A stretch of 64,000 nt of DNA from DSYU01 sp964437595 (GCA_964437595.1 CAYTHO010000018.1:1-64000); one strand, 5' to 3'. Numbered from the stretch's first letter, positions 1-8,427 are shown. The notes: generated by a model not told the origin, from the letters alone. Numbers and translations: made by a program.

Positions 1-35
1 TTCGCGATTTTGACAATGTTTTTGTGCTTCTGGCT

Positions 36-434
36 TTATGCCTGAGTAGTTACAACCGCGGTTACATTATGGCACATTTTCCGAGGATACAGCCGGTCGT
101 AGAATTCCACATACCAGCCAAACTGCAGGCTGGCCCCCAGCACCATGAATAACATCGCCACACCTGCCGCCAGGGGCTGCCCCAGGAGCAGCAGCGCCAG
201 GCCCGCCAGGTACAGGATGGCATCAATCCGGTAGAAATGGGTAAAGGCCGAAGGGTGCGCAAAAAAAGGTTCAAGGGCGGCGCTGCCGCATTGGGCCGCC
301 AGGTCCGCTTGCAGCAGCCGGGCGCACTGCTCGCAGGCTTCAGAACCCGCCAGCCGTCCGCCGACCCGATCAATCATTTCTTTCGTGCGCGCTAATGCCC
401 GCCGGGAGGCTTCCACGATGTGTCTGTCGATCAA
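36..434 (-). pseudogene. N-terminal remnant of an M28-type membrane-associated peptidase
   Basis: The 132-aa product has GGRLAGSEAC near residue 25, as at the start of M28 aminopeptidase-like proteins. Two hydrophobic segments follow (about 70-105) and then YPRKMCHNVTAVV, where longer relatives read KxSxNVIG before the metal-binding domain. The reading stops there with TAA, and the whole catalytic domain is missing. Past the stop the same frame goes on for the last 35 bases as SQKHKNIVKIA, which resembles the strand before the zinc ligands. I infer a nonsense mutation in a peptidase gene that continues off the left edge. The start used is TTG with an upstream GGGAG; the ATG at residue 20 is an alternative. 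It lies 31 bp after the gene at 466-1194, so the two are probably cotranscribed. Confidence 0.5.
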
Positions 435-465
435 GTTGATAACGCGCTCCCTACTTTAAATGATA

Positions 466-1194
466 TTAGAACTTCTCCAGGCTGCGTTCGAGAACCACTT
501 TCCGCCGCCGGTCATGCAGGCTCTGCCCATCGGGATCTGCTTTTTCCAGGCGCCGCAGGGCGCGCTCAATGACGCTGCCGGCATACTGCAGTTCATCTCG
601 CGCCGCCGGTAATTCCATATCGAGTAAAGCCAGCAAGGTATAGTAGAACGGGAAGCGCTTCCAGCGCCCCTCGCCATCGCGATAACGGCGCAGTTCAGCC
701 AGCCCATTTTTCAGCCGGGGCAGGTCAGACGGCTCTCCGCTCGCCAGCAGGTGCCGCCACAGCGCCACGCTGCACGTGCCGCAGCAGTACACCCCAATGC
801 TGGCGCCCTTCCCCGGGGCTTCGGAGTTTTCAATGCGTTTGAAGATCGCCTGGCGGGCGCGCTGCAGGGCGTGCTGAACGATTTCCGAAGCGCCGCCGTG
901 TAACTGGTATAACGCCCGGCAGCTTTCCTCACTCAACAGGTGCCCCGTGCCCGCGCCAGACCGCACGGACTCGCCGGTAAAGGTCCGCGTACCATAGGCG
1001 TAATCGTATCCAGTGGGTGCAAACATCCCGGCATACGATCCCGGCAGCCCCTGGCGGTCGGCGATCCACAGGGCGGCCTCGCGGGAGGCATCCCGCGGCA
1101 GCGCCGCCGATTCAAACAGCGCCGCATTAATCGAGTCGATCGTCTCGCCCAGACTGTCCGGATAAATTAATGTAACCGGGTGTTCTTTGGTCAT
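466..1194 (-). CDS. Conserved-looking protein of unknown function
   Basis: I do not recognise this protein of about 242 aa. It is soluble, with no signal peptide or membrane segment. It has a cysteine cluster, VYCCGTCSVALWRHL, near residue 140, and a C-terminal third rich in Arg, Leu and Glu that looks helical (ELRRYRDGEGRWKRFPFYYT). The cysteine group could bind metal or a cofactor, but nothing else points to an activity. I start at MTKEHP because TATAAT at 1202-1207 (minus strand) ends 7 nt before that ATG, as expected for a leaderless transcript. A start three codons earlier would put the ATG on the -10 box itself. Confidence 0.6.
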   Translation of the reverse strand: MTKEHPVTLIYPDSLGETIDSINAALFESAALPRDASREAALWIADRQGLPGSYAGMFAPTGYDYAYGTRTFTGESVRSGAGTGHLLSEESCRALYQLHGGASEIVQHALQRARQAIFKRIENSEAPGKGASIGVYCCGTCSVALWRHLLASGEPSDLPRLKNGLAELRRYRDGEGRWKRFPFYYTLLALLDMELPAARDELQYAGSVIERALRRLEKADPDGQSLHDRRRKVVLERSLEKF

Positions 1195-1294
1195 TATTTT
1201 CATTATACATCACCCACAGCGGGTTCAAATGAGCAGCTTATGCGCGCTGTGTCGCAATCTTCCAGACCCGTAAGGCTGCCCTGAACGCGCCAGT

Positions 1295-2059
1295 TCAGTC
1301 CGCCAGCTTCCCGTAGAACATCCGCGTATCGTATTCGATATCCACCGTGCCGTCCTTCTGGCACGCATCAAATACCCGCCTCAACTCCGCCATCATCGGC
1401 GCGTAATTGGGATGACCGGGCTCAGGCACATAAGAGGATGACTCCAGCCTTCCCCGGACGCCTTCGAAGCCGAATTTCTGCACATAATCAAAACGAGCAA
1501 CCTGGTACGCGCCGCCAAAAAAGGCCGGCAGGATGTTCGGGTCCTGTTCCACATTGCGGTGATTGATCTGCTGGTAATCCACAGCGTAGGCATCGAGCAG
1601 GCTTTCATAGGCGCGCAGGAAGGGGGTAGAGTCCAGGCGGCGTTCATTCCATACCAGCGCTACCCAGCCACCCGGTTTGAGGATGCGCTGGAATTCCGCC
1701 CTGGTCAGCGCCGGATCGAACCAGTGAAAAGCCTGCCCCGCGGTGACAAAGTCCACGCTCGCGGCAGGTAATCCCGTCGATTCCGCGGAACCGTCCGCAC
1801 TGGTGAAGCGCGGATACTGTCCCAGCAAGCGCTCACCAGCGGCGCGCATTTCCGGGTTGGGCTCGATTCCCGTTACCCGGCAGCCAAAATCCAGAAACAG
1901 GCGCGCCAGCAGCCCGGTGCCCGAACCGACATCGGCGATCACCGAATCCGCGGACAGCCCGCATTCCTCAAACAGCGTGGTTAGTACGCCCTGCGGATAC
2001 CCGGGCCGGTATTGGATATAATTATCGACGCGCGAAGAAAAGCGCTGTTTCGAATCCAT
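1295..2059 (-). CDS. Class I SAM-dependent methyltransferase
   Basis: The 254-aa protein has the Rossmann motif I VIADVGSGTGLLARLFLDFG (about residues 38-57), the acidic motif II end VTGIEPNPEM, and the post-motif segment LKPGGWVALVWNERR. This is the Methyltransf_11/25 type of small-molecule methyltransferase; the N-terminal SRVDNYIQYRPGYP is typical of that branch. The substrate cannot be read from the sequence. The ATG at 2059 is chosen because GAGGG stands 8 nt upstream; an in-frame start 15 bases earlier lacks this. It lies 47 bp upstream (lower coordinates on the minus strand) of the PH-like gene start, in the same direction. Confidence 0.85.
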   Translation of the reverse strand: MDSKQRFSSRVDNYIQYRPGYPQGVLTTLFEECGLSADSVIADVGSGTGLLARLFLDFGCRVTGIEPNPEMRAAGERLLGQYPRFTSADGSAESTGLPAASVDFVTAGQAFHWFDPALTRAEFQRILKPGGWVALVWNERRLDSTPFLRAYESLLDAYAVDYQQINHRNVEQDPNILPAFFGGAYQVARFDYVQKFGFEGVRGRLESSSYVPEPGHPNYAPMMAELRRVFDACQKDGTVDIEYDTRMFYGKLAD

Positions 2060-2105
2060 AATGGTTTCCCTCAAATCAAAAATGGTGCTTCAACCGTCAA
2101 GCGGT

Positions 2106-2594
2106 TTATCTACCCGGCCTGTCGAGCCCGATGGCGCTGAGGAATTCGCGAAATTGAGCGGGGTCGAAAAACCACGGGCTGACCAGCACCCGGTCCTGGC
2201 GCAGGGAATAAATCGCGTTGCCGAATTTCAAGCGGCTGTTCAGGCTGCGCCGGGTCCGCTCCCAATCGATCTCGCGCAGCGGAATGGTCAGGCGCTGGCC
2301 GAAAATGCCGGATGGGCCCTCGATTCTATCGCCATCTTCCACGCGCATGGTCCAGCGAGCGTGCTCCAAAAGGGTGATCAGCAGCGAGCCGCCCAGCAGG
2401 ATCAGGACGAAGCGGGGAATGTCATTTTGCAGCCAGCCTACATCGTAACTGCCGCGGCTGAAAAGGTACTGGAAAAGGATGCTCGCTCCCATTGCCAGCC
2501 CCAGGATGATGACATAGATGATAAACATGCGCACCTGCGAGGGGCGCAGGATCAGCGTTTCACCGGCGCGCCGGGTCGCCTGGCTTTTTTTCAC
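2106..2594 (-). CDS. Membrane protein with bacterial PH-like domain
   Basis: A 162-aa protein with two membrane helices (about 22-45 and 60-80). A soluble part follows that reads like a bPH2/YdbS-type domain: WTMRVEDGDRIEGPSGIFGQ, then IPLREIDWERTRR and a final FDPAQFREFLSAIG. Such domains follow paired helices in small Gram-positive and Chloroflexota membrane proteins; their role is poorly known. The start is GTG with AGGCAGG upstream. The family call is by eye and not firm. Confidence 0.6.
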   Translation of the reverse strand: MKKSQATRRAGETLILRPSQVRMFIIYVIILGLAMGASILFQYLFSRGSYDVGWLQNDIPRFVLILLGGSLLITLLEHARWTMRVEDGDRIEGPSGIFGQRLTIPLREIDWERTRRSLNSRLKFGNAIYSLRQDRVLVSPWFFDPAQFREFLSAIGLDRPGR

Positions 2595-2728
2595 GGGGCC
2601 TGCCTTTCCAGGAGGGTCTGCACAAAAATATCCTTCAATTTGATCTCTTGCCGCTATGTTCCAGCGTCTTGCTGGCGTTCATCCTTCTTACCGGAAAGTC
2701 CATCCGCGGCAGCGCGTGGGTGGGTTTT

Positions 2729-3301
2729 CTACTTCTCGGGCTGCTCCTCCGCCCCCTCGCGCCCTTGTTCCGGACGCCGGGTACGTTCCCACATGACCGC
2801 TCCGCTCATGGTACGCGAATACTGCCCGCCCCAGCTCAGCGTTTCCGTCAGCGCGCCCAGAAGTTCGGCAATCGCAATCGCGGAGGTCATGACCAGGAAA
2901 ATGAAAGTAGGTCCCGGGAATAAGATCAGGAAATAGGTCAGCAGCGCCGCCACCCAGGTGCCCGCGCAGATTGGGCAGCAGATCAACTGGCCTAACGCCT
3001 GCTGAAAGCCTTCGCCTTTCGCGTTTACCGACTCGCCCGCGCCGGTCGAGTCGGGCACGGTTTCGGTGAAAAACTGGCGAAACGGCTCCATCACCAGGTC
3101 ATAGGCAATCAGGCGCCCTAACCGGTAGGTAGACAATCCTAATAAAACCAACTCAAAAGCGCCAACCTTTAATCCCGCCAGTCCTGGGCCGTAGGTGAAC
3201 ACCCAACCGGTAAAAAGAGCAAATCCGCCAAGGAACACAACGGTGAGGATAACCTTCCCAGCGCGTTCTTTCTGGATGGATTTGCTGTTGTTCTGGATCA
3301 T
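2729..3301 (-). CDS. DUF1360 family membrane protein
   Basis: About 190 aa with three to four membrane helices. The segment LVLLGLSTYRLGRLIAYD followed by CCPICAGTWVAALLTY and a C-terminal MTSAIAIAELLG matches the DUF1360 pattern (sporulation YjcA-like proteins), whose hallmark is the C-x-x-C-x-G-x-W stretch. Function is unknown. I start at 3301 because GGAGGTAGT lies directly before that ATG; an earlier ATG at 3313 overlaps the Shine-Dalgarno sequence. The gene is divergent from the gene at 3410. Confidence 0.75.
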   Translation of the reverse strand: MIQNNSKSIQKERAGKVILTVVFLGGFALFTGWVFTYGPGLAGLKVGAFELVLLGLSTYRLGRLIAYDLVMEPFRQFFTETVPDSTGAGESVNAKGEGFQQALGQLICCPICAGTWVAALLTYFLILFPGPTFIFLVMTSAIAIAELLGALTETLSWGGQYSRTMSGAVMWERTRRPEQGREGAEEQPEK

Positions 3302-3355
3302 TACTACCTCCATGCCCCAAACCGAGGCTCGGCCCGGTATCTTTCTCGATAGATG

Positions 3356-3384
3356 TTATCACAAAATCAAGGTGCGGGTATAAT
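3356..3384 (+). promoter_or_regulatory. Sigma70-like promoter for the 3410 gene
   Basis: TTATCA at 3356-3361 and a perfect TATAAT at 3379-3384 are separated by 17 bp. They face the membrane-protein gene 26 bp downstream. A small hairpin, ATCCTT-ATC-AAGGAT, follows at 3383-3397. Confidence 0.6.
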
Positions 3385-3409
3385 CCTTATCAAGGATGAC
3401 AAATAGCAA

Positions 3410-3799
3410 ATGGATGGTCAACTGCTCGATTTTCTAAAAATTGTTGGCATTATTATGCTCGCCGGGCTGATTGTGGCGATGCTGCTGATGGCATGGATCC
3501 TTTATAAATTCCGCAAGATCAACCTGCCCCCCGGCGCCGATTTCTTCGATGCTTTACGCGCCACCCCCCTGGTGGTGGTGATCCTGCTCGATTTACTGGA
3601 CCTGAGCCTCGATTTCTTCTCCGCGCCGATCTCATGGGTGCTGTTGGGCCGCCTTGGGCTGCAGCCGCTGCGCACGGTAACGGCGGTCGAAGCCCTGATC
3701 CCCGCCACATCCGTGCTGCCAACCATGACCATCGCCTGGATCATCGCCCGGGTATGGAAAACCGCGCGGATGCCAAACTTACCGACAATGAACCGGTAG
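3410..3799 (+). CDS. Small integral membrane protein, unknown function
   Basis: 129 aa with three predicted membrane segments (about 7-32, 50-70 and 95-118). The loop KFRKINLPPGADFFDALRAT and a second amphipathic stretch separate them. No family is recognised and no catalytic motif is visible. It is convergent with the flavoprotein gene (11 bp between stops) and is preceded by a good promoter. A long antisense reading frame exists here but lacks protein-like features. Confidence 0.6.
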   Translation: MDGQLLDFLKIVGIIMLAGLIVAMLLMAWILYKFRKINLPPGADFFDALRATPLVVVILLDLLDLSLDFFSAPISWVLLGRLGLQPLRTVTAVEALIPATSVLPTMTIAWIIARVWKTARMPNLPTMNR

Positions 3800-3810
3800 C
3801 TGGCCCGCTT

Positions 3811-5139
3811 TTATTTTGCCATCCGCGCGGCCAGAATCGCCAGCTCCGAAAACGTAGGATGCGCGGCATACACAGATGCCAGGGTATCCAGCGTCAGTCC
3901 GGCGCGGATGGCGACCGCCAGCGGGGTGAGAATTTCAGCCGCCTCCGGGCAAACCCCTAGCGCGCCCATGATGTGGCGTTCTTCGTCATAGGCAATTTCG
4001 ATAAAACAACCCTCGGGGATTCCGGCGGCGCCATCGCCCTGCAAATCGACCAGGTGCGCGCGCAGGCATGTTTCAAAAGGAACGCGAACCTTCATCAAGG
4101 CCCCGCTGCGGTCCGTCATGCGGCCCACCATAGCAATCTGCGGCTCGGTGTAAATGGCCATCACCGCCAGGTCGGTGCGCACCGGTTCAACTTCCAGCCC
4201 GGCTGCGTGCCACCCGGCTGTTCGCCCCTGCGCAATGCTGATATTCGCCGACAACGGGCTGGCGGCATCTCCCACCAGGTAGATGTGCGGCTGTGCGGTC
4301 CGCCCAACTGGGTCGGTTTGCAGCCCGCCAGAGGTGCCCACCCGCAGGCCCGCCGCGGGCAGGTTGAGGCGCTCAAAATCTGGCCGCAGGCCAATGGCCA
4401 CAAAGGCTGTTTCCGCCTCATGCACGCCCGTAGCCGCCGTAAGCACGCGCACGCCTGCATCGGTTCGTTCGATCTGCCTGGCCAGCATACCAGCCACGAT
4501 GCGCACGCCGCGCCGCTCCATCAACGCGGTAATAAAGCGGCCCGCGTCTGCCGGGTAGGCCGAAAGCGCCGCAACTGGGCCGGTGATCCAGGTAATCTGT
4601 ATGCCCAGCCTCGAAAAGGCATCCACGTACTCGGTCGCCGGACCTCCCGCGCCAATCACTACCATACTCTTGGGCAAAGAGGTCATTTTCCACACCATGT
4701 GGGGAGAAAAGATCCGCTCGCCATCCGGGCGAAGTCCTGGCGGAACAAAGGGCACCGCGCCGGTAGCCAGGATGATGGTATCCGCGGAAAGCTGGTCAGG
4801 GTAGCCGCCTTCCGGGGGCTCCACCTGAACCTCGTGCGGGGAGACAAAAGACGCCGTGCCGAGGCGCAGTTCAACCCCGGTGCGCTCCAACTCATCGAGA
4901 AGGTGGCGCTGCCACGTGCCCGCCACCTGTTCGTAGCGCGCCCGCATCTTTGCCAGGTCCAGCGGCGGTTTGGCCAGCAGCCAGATCTTACTGGGGAGCA
5001 GCGTGCTCCACGCGGCCCGCCCGCCCGGGGGACCATCAGATACGAGAATGACGTTACGCCCTGCCCCACCTGCTGCCAGGGCCGCCTGGACCCCTGCGGG
5101 TCCGCCGCCAATGACGAGAATGCGTTTGGTAGATGTCAC
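3811..5139 (-). CDS. Dihydrolipoamide-dehydrogenase-like flavoprotein without redox cysteines
   Basis: 442 aa with the architecture of pyridine nucleotide-disulfide oxidoreductases: FAD-binding ILVIGGGPAGVQAALAAG at the N terminus, the second Rossmann motif VVIGAGGPATEYVDAF near residue 155, the FAD motif IYLVGDAASP near 290, and a dimerisation domain ending in AHPTFSE (the His and Glu of the family's acid-base pair). The redox motif GGxCxxxGCxPSK reads GGRAAWSTLLPSK, so both cysteines are gone. It should bind FAD and a nicotinamide nucleotide but cannot carry out lipoamide-type disulfide exchange. The start is GTG, 6 nt after a TATAAT, with no Shine-Dalgarno sequence. Confidence 0.85.
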   Translation of the reverse strand: MTSTKRILVIGGGPAGVQAALAAGGAGRNVILVSDGPPGGRAAWSTLLPSKIWLLAKPPLDLAKMRARYEQVAGTWQRHLLDELERTGVELRLGTASFVSPHEVQVEPPEGGYPDQLSADTIILATGAVPFVPPGLRPDGERIFSPHMVWKMTSLPKSMVVIGAGGPATEYVDAFSRLGIQITWITGPVAALSAYPADAGRFITALMERRGVRIVAGMLARQIERTDAGVRVLTAATGVHEAETAFVAIGLRPDFERLNLPAAGLRVGTSGGLQTDPVGRTAQPHIYLVGDAASPLSANISIAQGRTAGWHAAGLEVEPVRTDLAVMAIYTEPQIAMVGRMTDRSGALMKVRVPFETCLRAHLVDLQGDGAAGIPEGCFIEIAYDEERHIMGALGVCPEAAEILTPLAVAIRAGLTLDTLASVYAAHPTFSELAILAARMAK

Positions 5140-5151
5140 ATAGATATTATA
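5140..5151 (-). promoter_or_regulatory. -10 box placing the transcript start on the flavoprotein start codon
   Basis: On the minus strand TATAAT (5146-5151) is followed by 6 nt and then the GTG start at 5139. Transcription normally begins about 7 nt after the -10 box, so the mRNA is predicted to have no leader. No clear -35 box is seen. Confidence 0.45.
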
Positions 5152-5327
5152 ACCTTGATTAATTTTTTATTATATCCAGCACCCGCCAGGCCGATAGAGC
5201 CGCCGAAAACCTGAATGCGCTTGCATGTAATTAGAAGGAAAATGGTAAAAAACTACAGCATATGAGGCCTCAGCCCCAAGTAATATTAAAAATCTCAATC
5301 GATTTCTAAATAAAATATAATTGCATA

Positions 5328-5355
5328 TTGACAATATAAAATAAATGCCTATAAT
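5328..5355 (+). promoter_or_regulatory. Consensus sigma70 promoter of the ABC exporter operon
   Basis: TTGACA at 5328-5333 and TATAAT at 5350-5355, spaced 16 bp, sit in a very AT-rich stretch. The predicted start near 5362 gives a leader of about 170 nt before the ATPase gene. This is one of only a few double-consensus promoters in the window. Confidence 0.8.
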
Positions 5356-5381
5356 ATCTTTAGAATATTAAATAGGTTTCA

Positions 5382-5465
5382 CGGGCATTACGTGCCCGCA
5401 TATAACCACCGCCGAACTTTACGCCGCACTTTCCACCCGGTAACGTTTCGACTCCGGGATGGCGG
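5382..5465 (+). promoter_or_regulatory. Structured leader and possible operator before the ABC exporter
   Basis: Just downstream of the predicted transcript start is a perfect inverted repeat CGGGCA-TTACG-TGCCCG (5382-5398), suitable for a repressor or an RNA hairpin. Further on, CCGCC (5409-5413) can pair with GGCGG (5461-5465), enclosing CCCGG/CCGGG (about 5436-5457). It matches no riboswitch I know. The rest of the gap from 5152 to 5534 holds no gene. Confidence 0.4.
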
Positions 5466-5534
5466 CGTATTTTATTGCCAGGAGCGCTGCCCGGCTGCTG
5501 GCAGATTCTCTTAATCCATCGTAGGAGTATGACC

Positions 5535-6605
5535 ATGAGTGAGTGGGCGATCGAAGCTGAAAATCTCGTCAAGAAATTCCCTCGCAAGGAAAATAAAGAA
5601 AACGGCAGCCCAAATGGAAATGGTCCGGCAAAAAAGCGCTGGAGCCTGCCCTTTGGCAAGAAAGCCGAGGTTGTTTATCTGAACGCAGTCGATGGGGTAT
5701 CCCTCCAGATCCGCCAGGGCGAAATCTTTGGCCTGCTGGGGCCAAACGGGGCCGGCAAATCCACTACCATCCGCATGCTGTGCACGCTGCTCGAACCCAC
5801 CAGCGGCACCGCCCGGGTGAACGGCTATGACGTCATCAAGCAGGCCAACCAGGTGCGCCAGAACCTGGGCACGGTTCTGGCTGGCGAGCGCAGCATCTAC
5901 TGGAAGCTGACCGCCCGCGAAAACCTGGAGTACTTCGCCGCCCTCTACCACATCCCTCCCGATGTAGCCAAGAAACGCACCCGCGAGCTGCTCGAACGCA
6001 TGGAGCTCACCTCCCGCGCCGATGACCTGGTAGAGAAGTTTTCCACGGGCATGAAGCAGCGCGTGGCGATCAGCAAGGCCCTGGTCGCCAACCCACCCAT
6101 CCTGCTGCTGGATGAGCCGACCCTGGGCCTCGACCCGCAGGCAGCGCGTAACCTGCGCGAGCTGATCGCGCAGCTCAAGCAGGAAGGCCACACCATCCTC
6201 CTCACTACCCATTACATGGAAGAAGCCGACCAGCTCTCCGATCGCATCGGTATCATCGACCAGGGCAAAATTATCGCCCTGGATACCCCGGAACGGTTGA
6301 AGGAACGCATCGAGCAGAAAGACGTGATCCGCCTGGAGATCGCCGGGTGGCATACCGACCTGGGGGAGAAGATCCAGAGCATCCCGGGCATCGAGAAGCT
6401 GGTGGCCCGTCAAATGGAAGGCGAGCGCGGCTCCACCGACTCGCTGTACGAGGTCAGCCTGCACGCCGCATCGTCGCGCGCGGTGCTACCCGGGGTGATC
6501 GATAAAATCAACTATAACGGAACCCGGCTGGTAAACATGAACATCCTCAAGCCCTCGCTGGAAGATGTGTTTATCAATCTCACCGGAAAGGCACTGCGGG
6601 ACTGA
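5535..6605 (+). CDS. ABC transporter ATP-binding protein (ABC-2 type exporter)
   Basis: 356 aa. After the first strand (WAIEAENLVKKFP) there is an unusual Lys/Asn/Gly-rich insert of about 25 residues before the strand resumes at VVYLNAVDGVSL. Walker A is GLLGPNGAGKST, the signature is the variant FSTGMKQRVAISKAL, Walker B is ILLLDEPTLGLDP, and the H-loop is LLTTHYMEEADQLSDR. A C-terminal domain of about 100 residues follows, as in DrrA/NodI-like exporters. It should power the two permeases encoded directly after it (2-bp gap). The start at 5535 is set by AGGAG 7 nt upstream. Confidence 0.92.
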   Translation: MSEWAIEAENLVKKFPRKENKENGSPNGNGPAKKRWSLPFGKKAEVVYLNAVDGVSLQIRQGEIFGLLGPNGAGKSTTIRMLCTLLEPTSGTARVNGYDVIKQANQVRQNLGTVLAGERSIYWKLTARENLEYFAALYHIPPDVAKKRTRELLERMELTSRADDLVEKFSTGMKQRVAISKALVANPPILLLDEPTLGLDPQAARNLRELIAQLKQEGHTILLTTHYMEEADQLSDRIGIIDQGKIIALDTPERLKERIEQKDVIRLEIAGWHTDLGEKIQSIPGIEKLVARQMEGERGSTDSLYEVSLHAASSRAVLPGVIDKINYNGTRLVNMNILKPSLEDVFINLTGKALRD

Positions 6606-6607
6606 TT

Positions 6608-7492
6608 ATGGCTGCCACAACGACAGATATTCTCGTCCCTACCCATGCCTCGGCCAGGAGCCGCCTGCTGGGCGACATTCGCGCCCTGCTGGCGGTGGCG
6701 AAGAAAGAATGGTTTTACTTTGTTCGCTATCCAAGCTGGTGGATCAGCCTGCTGGTCTGGCCGATTATCTTCCCGCTGACCTACATCCTCTCCGCTCGGG
6801 CGCTCTCCGGGCCGGATGGCTCTGGCCTGGCGCTGTTTACCCAGCGCACCGGCATCGCCGATTACCTGGGCTACATCGCGGTAGGCACCACCATCTGGAT
6901 GTGGCAGAACGTGGTCCTGTGGGGCGTCGGCTATGCGCTGCGCAATGAACAGTTCCGCGGCACGCTCGAGTCGAACTGGCTTTCACCCTCCTGGCGCTTC
7001 ACTTTTCTGCTGGGGCCCAGCCTGATCCACATGGTCAACATGCTCACCTTCCTGGTGGTATCGGCCTTGGAGTTCGGCCTGGTATTCGGCGTGCGCTTCA
7101 ACGGCAATCCGCTACTGGTGGTTCTGGTAATCTTCGTCTCCATGCTGGCGATCTACGGCCTGGGGATGGCCTTCGCCAGCCTGGTCATCACCGCCAAAGA
7201 GGCGCAGAACTTCGTCTTCCTGGTGCGCGGCATGGTGATGATCTTCTGCGGTATCTCGTTCCCGGTGGCCGTTCTGCCGGGCTGGATGCAGGGCTTCGCC
7301 GCCTGGCTGCCGCAGACGTATATGATCCGCGCCTTCCGCAGCGCGGCGCTGGCGAATGCCTCATTCACCGACCTGCTGCCAGACCTGATCGCGCTGGTCG
7401 GGTTTGGCGCGTTCTGGCTGACGGCCGGGTACCTGATCTTCAACTGGATGGAACGCCGCGCCCGCCGCACTGGCGCGATTGGACAATATTGA
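6608..7492 (+). CDS. ABC-2 type permease, first subunit
   Basis: 294 aa with six predicted membrane segments. It opens with an N-terminal cytoplasmic stretch (LAVAKKEWFYFVRYPSWW) typical of ABC-2 permeases and has the late motif GISFPVAVLPGWMQGFAAWLP, the conserved P-x-x-x-L-P-x-W/F region. It probably forms a heterodimer with the next product and works with the ATPase. The substrate is unknown: DrrB/YadH-type systems export drugs, lipids or polysaccharides. The ATG lies 3 nt after the ATPase stop, so translation is likely coupled. Confidence 0.88.
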   Translation: MAATTTDILVPTHASARSRLLGDIRALLAVAKKEWFYFVRYPSWWISLLVWPIIFPLTYILSARALSGPDGSGLALFTQRTGIADYLGYIAVGTTIWMWQNVVLWGVGYALRNEQFRGTLESNWLSPSWRFTFLLGPSLIHMVNMLTFLVVSALEFGLVFGVRFNGNPLLVVLVIFVSMLAIYGLGMAFASLVITAKEAQNFVFLVRGMVMIFCGISFPVAVLPGWMQGFAAWLPQTYMIRAFRSAALANASFTDLLPDLIALVGFGAFWLTAGYLIFNWMERRARRTGAIGQY

Positions 7493-7493
7493 T

Positions 7494-8351
7494 ATGGCCG
7501 CACAAATACAATCCCTTTCCCGTCCCAGCTTTGCCTCCAACCTGCGCGCGTTGTACATGGTCGCCGCGAAGGACTGGCAGACCTTCTGGCGCTACCCGGT
7601 GAACGCCGTGGGCTACGTGTTTCAGCCGCTCATCTGGCTGGCCCCGGTCTACTTTATGGGGCAGGCCTTCAGCGTGGATGGCAAGGCGATGGGCTTTGCC
7701 GGGTACTCCGGCACCACCGACTACGTCTCCTTCGTACTGCTCGGCGCGGTGCTGAATAATTTCATCCAGAGCGTGTTCTGGGGCATTGGCTACGCGCTCA
7801 AGAATGATATGGATGCCGGGGTGCTCGAATCGAACTGGTTGACGCCCGCGCCGCGCTACGTGCTGCTGGTTGGGCGCACCTTCTCCAGCCTGCTGACCAC
7901 CACGATCATCTCGCTGGTCATGCTGGCGGCAGCAGCGCTGCTGTTTGGCTTCCACCCCACCGGAGATGTACTGTTGGCGCTGGCCCCCGTCATCCCCATG
8001 CTGATCGGGCTGTACGGTTTTGGCATGGCCTTTGCCGCCATCGTGCTGCTGATGCGCGATGCCAATACCCTGGTGGATATGTCCAGCTACCTGGTGGGGC
8101 TGTTCTCTGGGTCGCAGTTCCCGGTGCAGGCCCTGCCGCGCTTCCTGGTGCCCATCTCGCTGGTGCTGCCCCTCACCTACGGCTTCGACGCCGTGCGTGG
8201 GGTGCTGCTCCACACCGCCACGATCATCCCAATCGAATATGAGATTGGCCTGTTGGTAGCGGTGATGTTCGTCATGGTCTGGTTGGGCATGGTCATTTTC
8301 AACCGCATGGAACGCAAGGTGCGCATGAAAGGTACCCTCGGTCAGCATTAA
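7494..8351 (+). CDS. ABC-2 type permease, second subunit
   Basis: 285 aa, clearly a paralogue of the preceding permease. Shared features are the entry stretch MVAAKDWQTFWRYPVNAVGY, the motif FWGIGYALKNDMDAGVLESN (compare LWGVGYALRNEQFRGTLESN in the first permease) and SGSQFPVQALPRFLVPISL. The close match points to gene duplication within the operon. I start at the ATG 2 nt after the preceding stop; an in-frame TTG lies 15 bases earlier inside the upstream gene. A strong terminator follows 12 bp after the stop. Confidence 0.88.
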   Translation: MAAQIQSLSRPSFASNLRALYMVAAKDWQTFWRYPVNAVGYVFQPLIWLAPVYFMGQAFSVDGKAMGFAGYSGTTDYVSFVLLGAVLNNFIQSVFWGIGYALKNDMDAGVLESNWLTPAPRYVLLVGRTFSSLLTTTIISLVMLAAAALLFGFHPTGDVLLALAPVIPMLIGLYGFGMAFAAIVLLMRDANTLVDMSSYLVGLFSGSQFPVQALPRFLVPISLVLPLTYGFDAVRGVLLHTATIIPIEYEIGLLVAVMFVMVWLGMVIFNRMERKVRMKGTLGQH

Positions 8352-8362
8352 GCGACCGCAGT

Positions 8363-8401
8363 GTGCAATCCCCCGCTGGTCATGCCAGCGGGGGATTGCA
8401 C
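8363..8401 (+). terminator. Intrinsic terminator of the ABC exporter operon
   Basis: A perfect 17-bp stem (8363-8379 with 8385-8401) and a 5-nt loop TCATG follow the second permease. Only a short T stretch (GTTT) comes after, but the stem is long and GC-rich. Confidence 0.8.
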
Positions 8402-8427
8402 GTTTAATCAGGTACAATTTCCAATCT

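Noticed and set aside
5436..5462. T-arm-like sequence CGTTTCGACTCC in the ABC exporter leader
   Set aside because: The stem has a 13-nt loop and there is no acceptor or anticodon stem, so it is not a tRNA.
7440..8417. Long minus-strand frame opposite the second permease
   Set aside because: The product is His/Gln-rich and looks like a GC-skew artefact; the plus-strand permease is clear.
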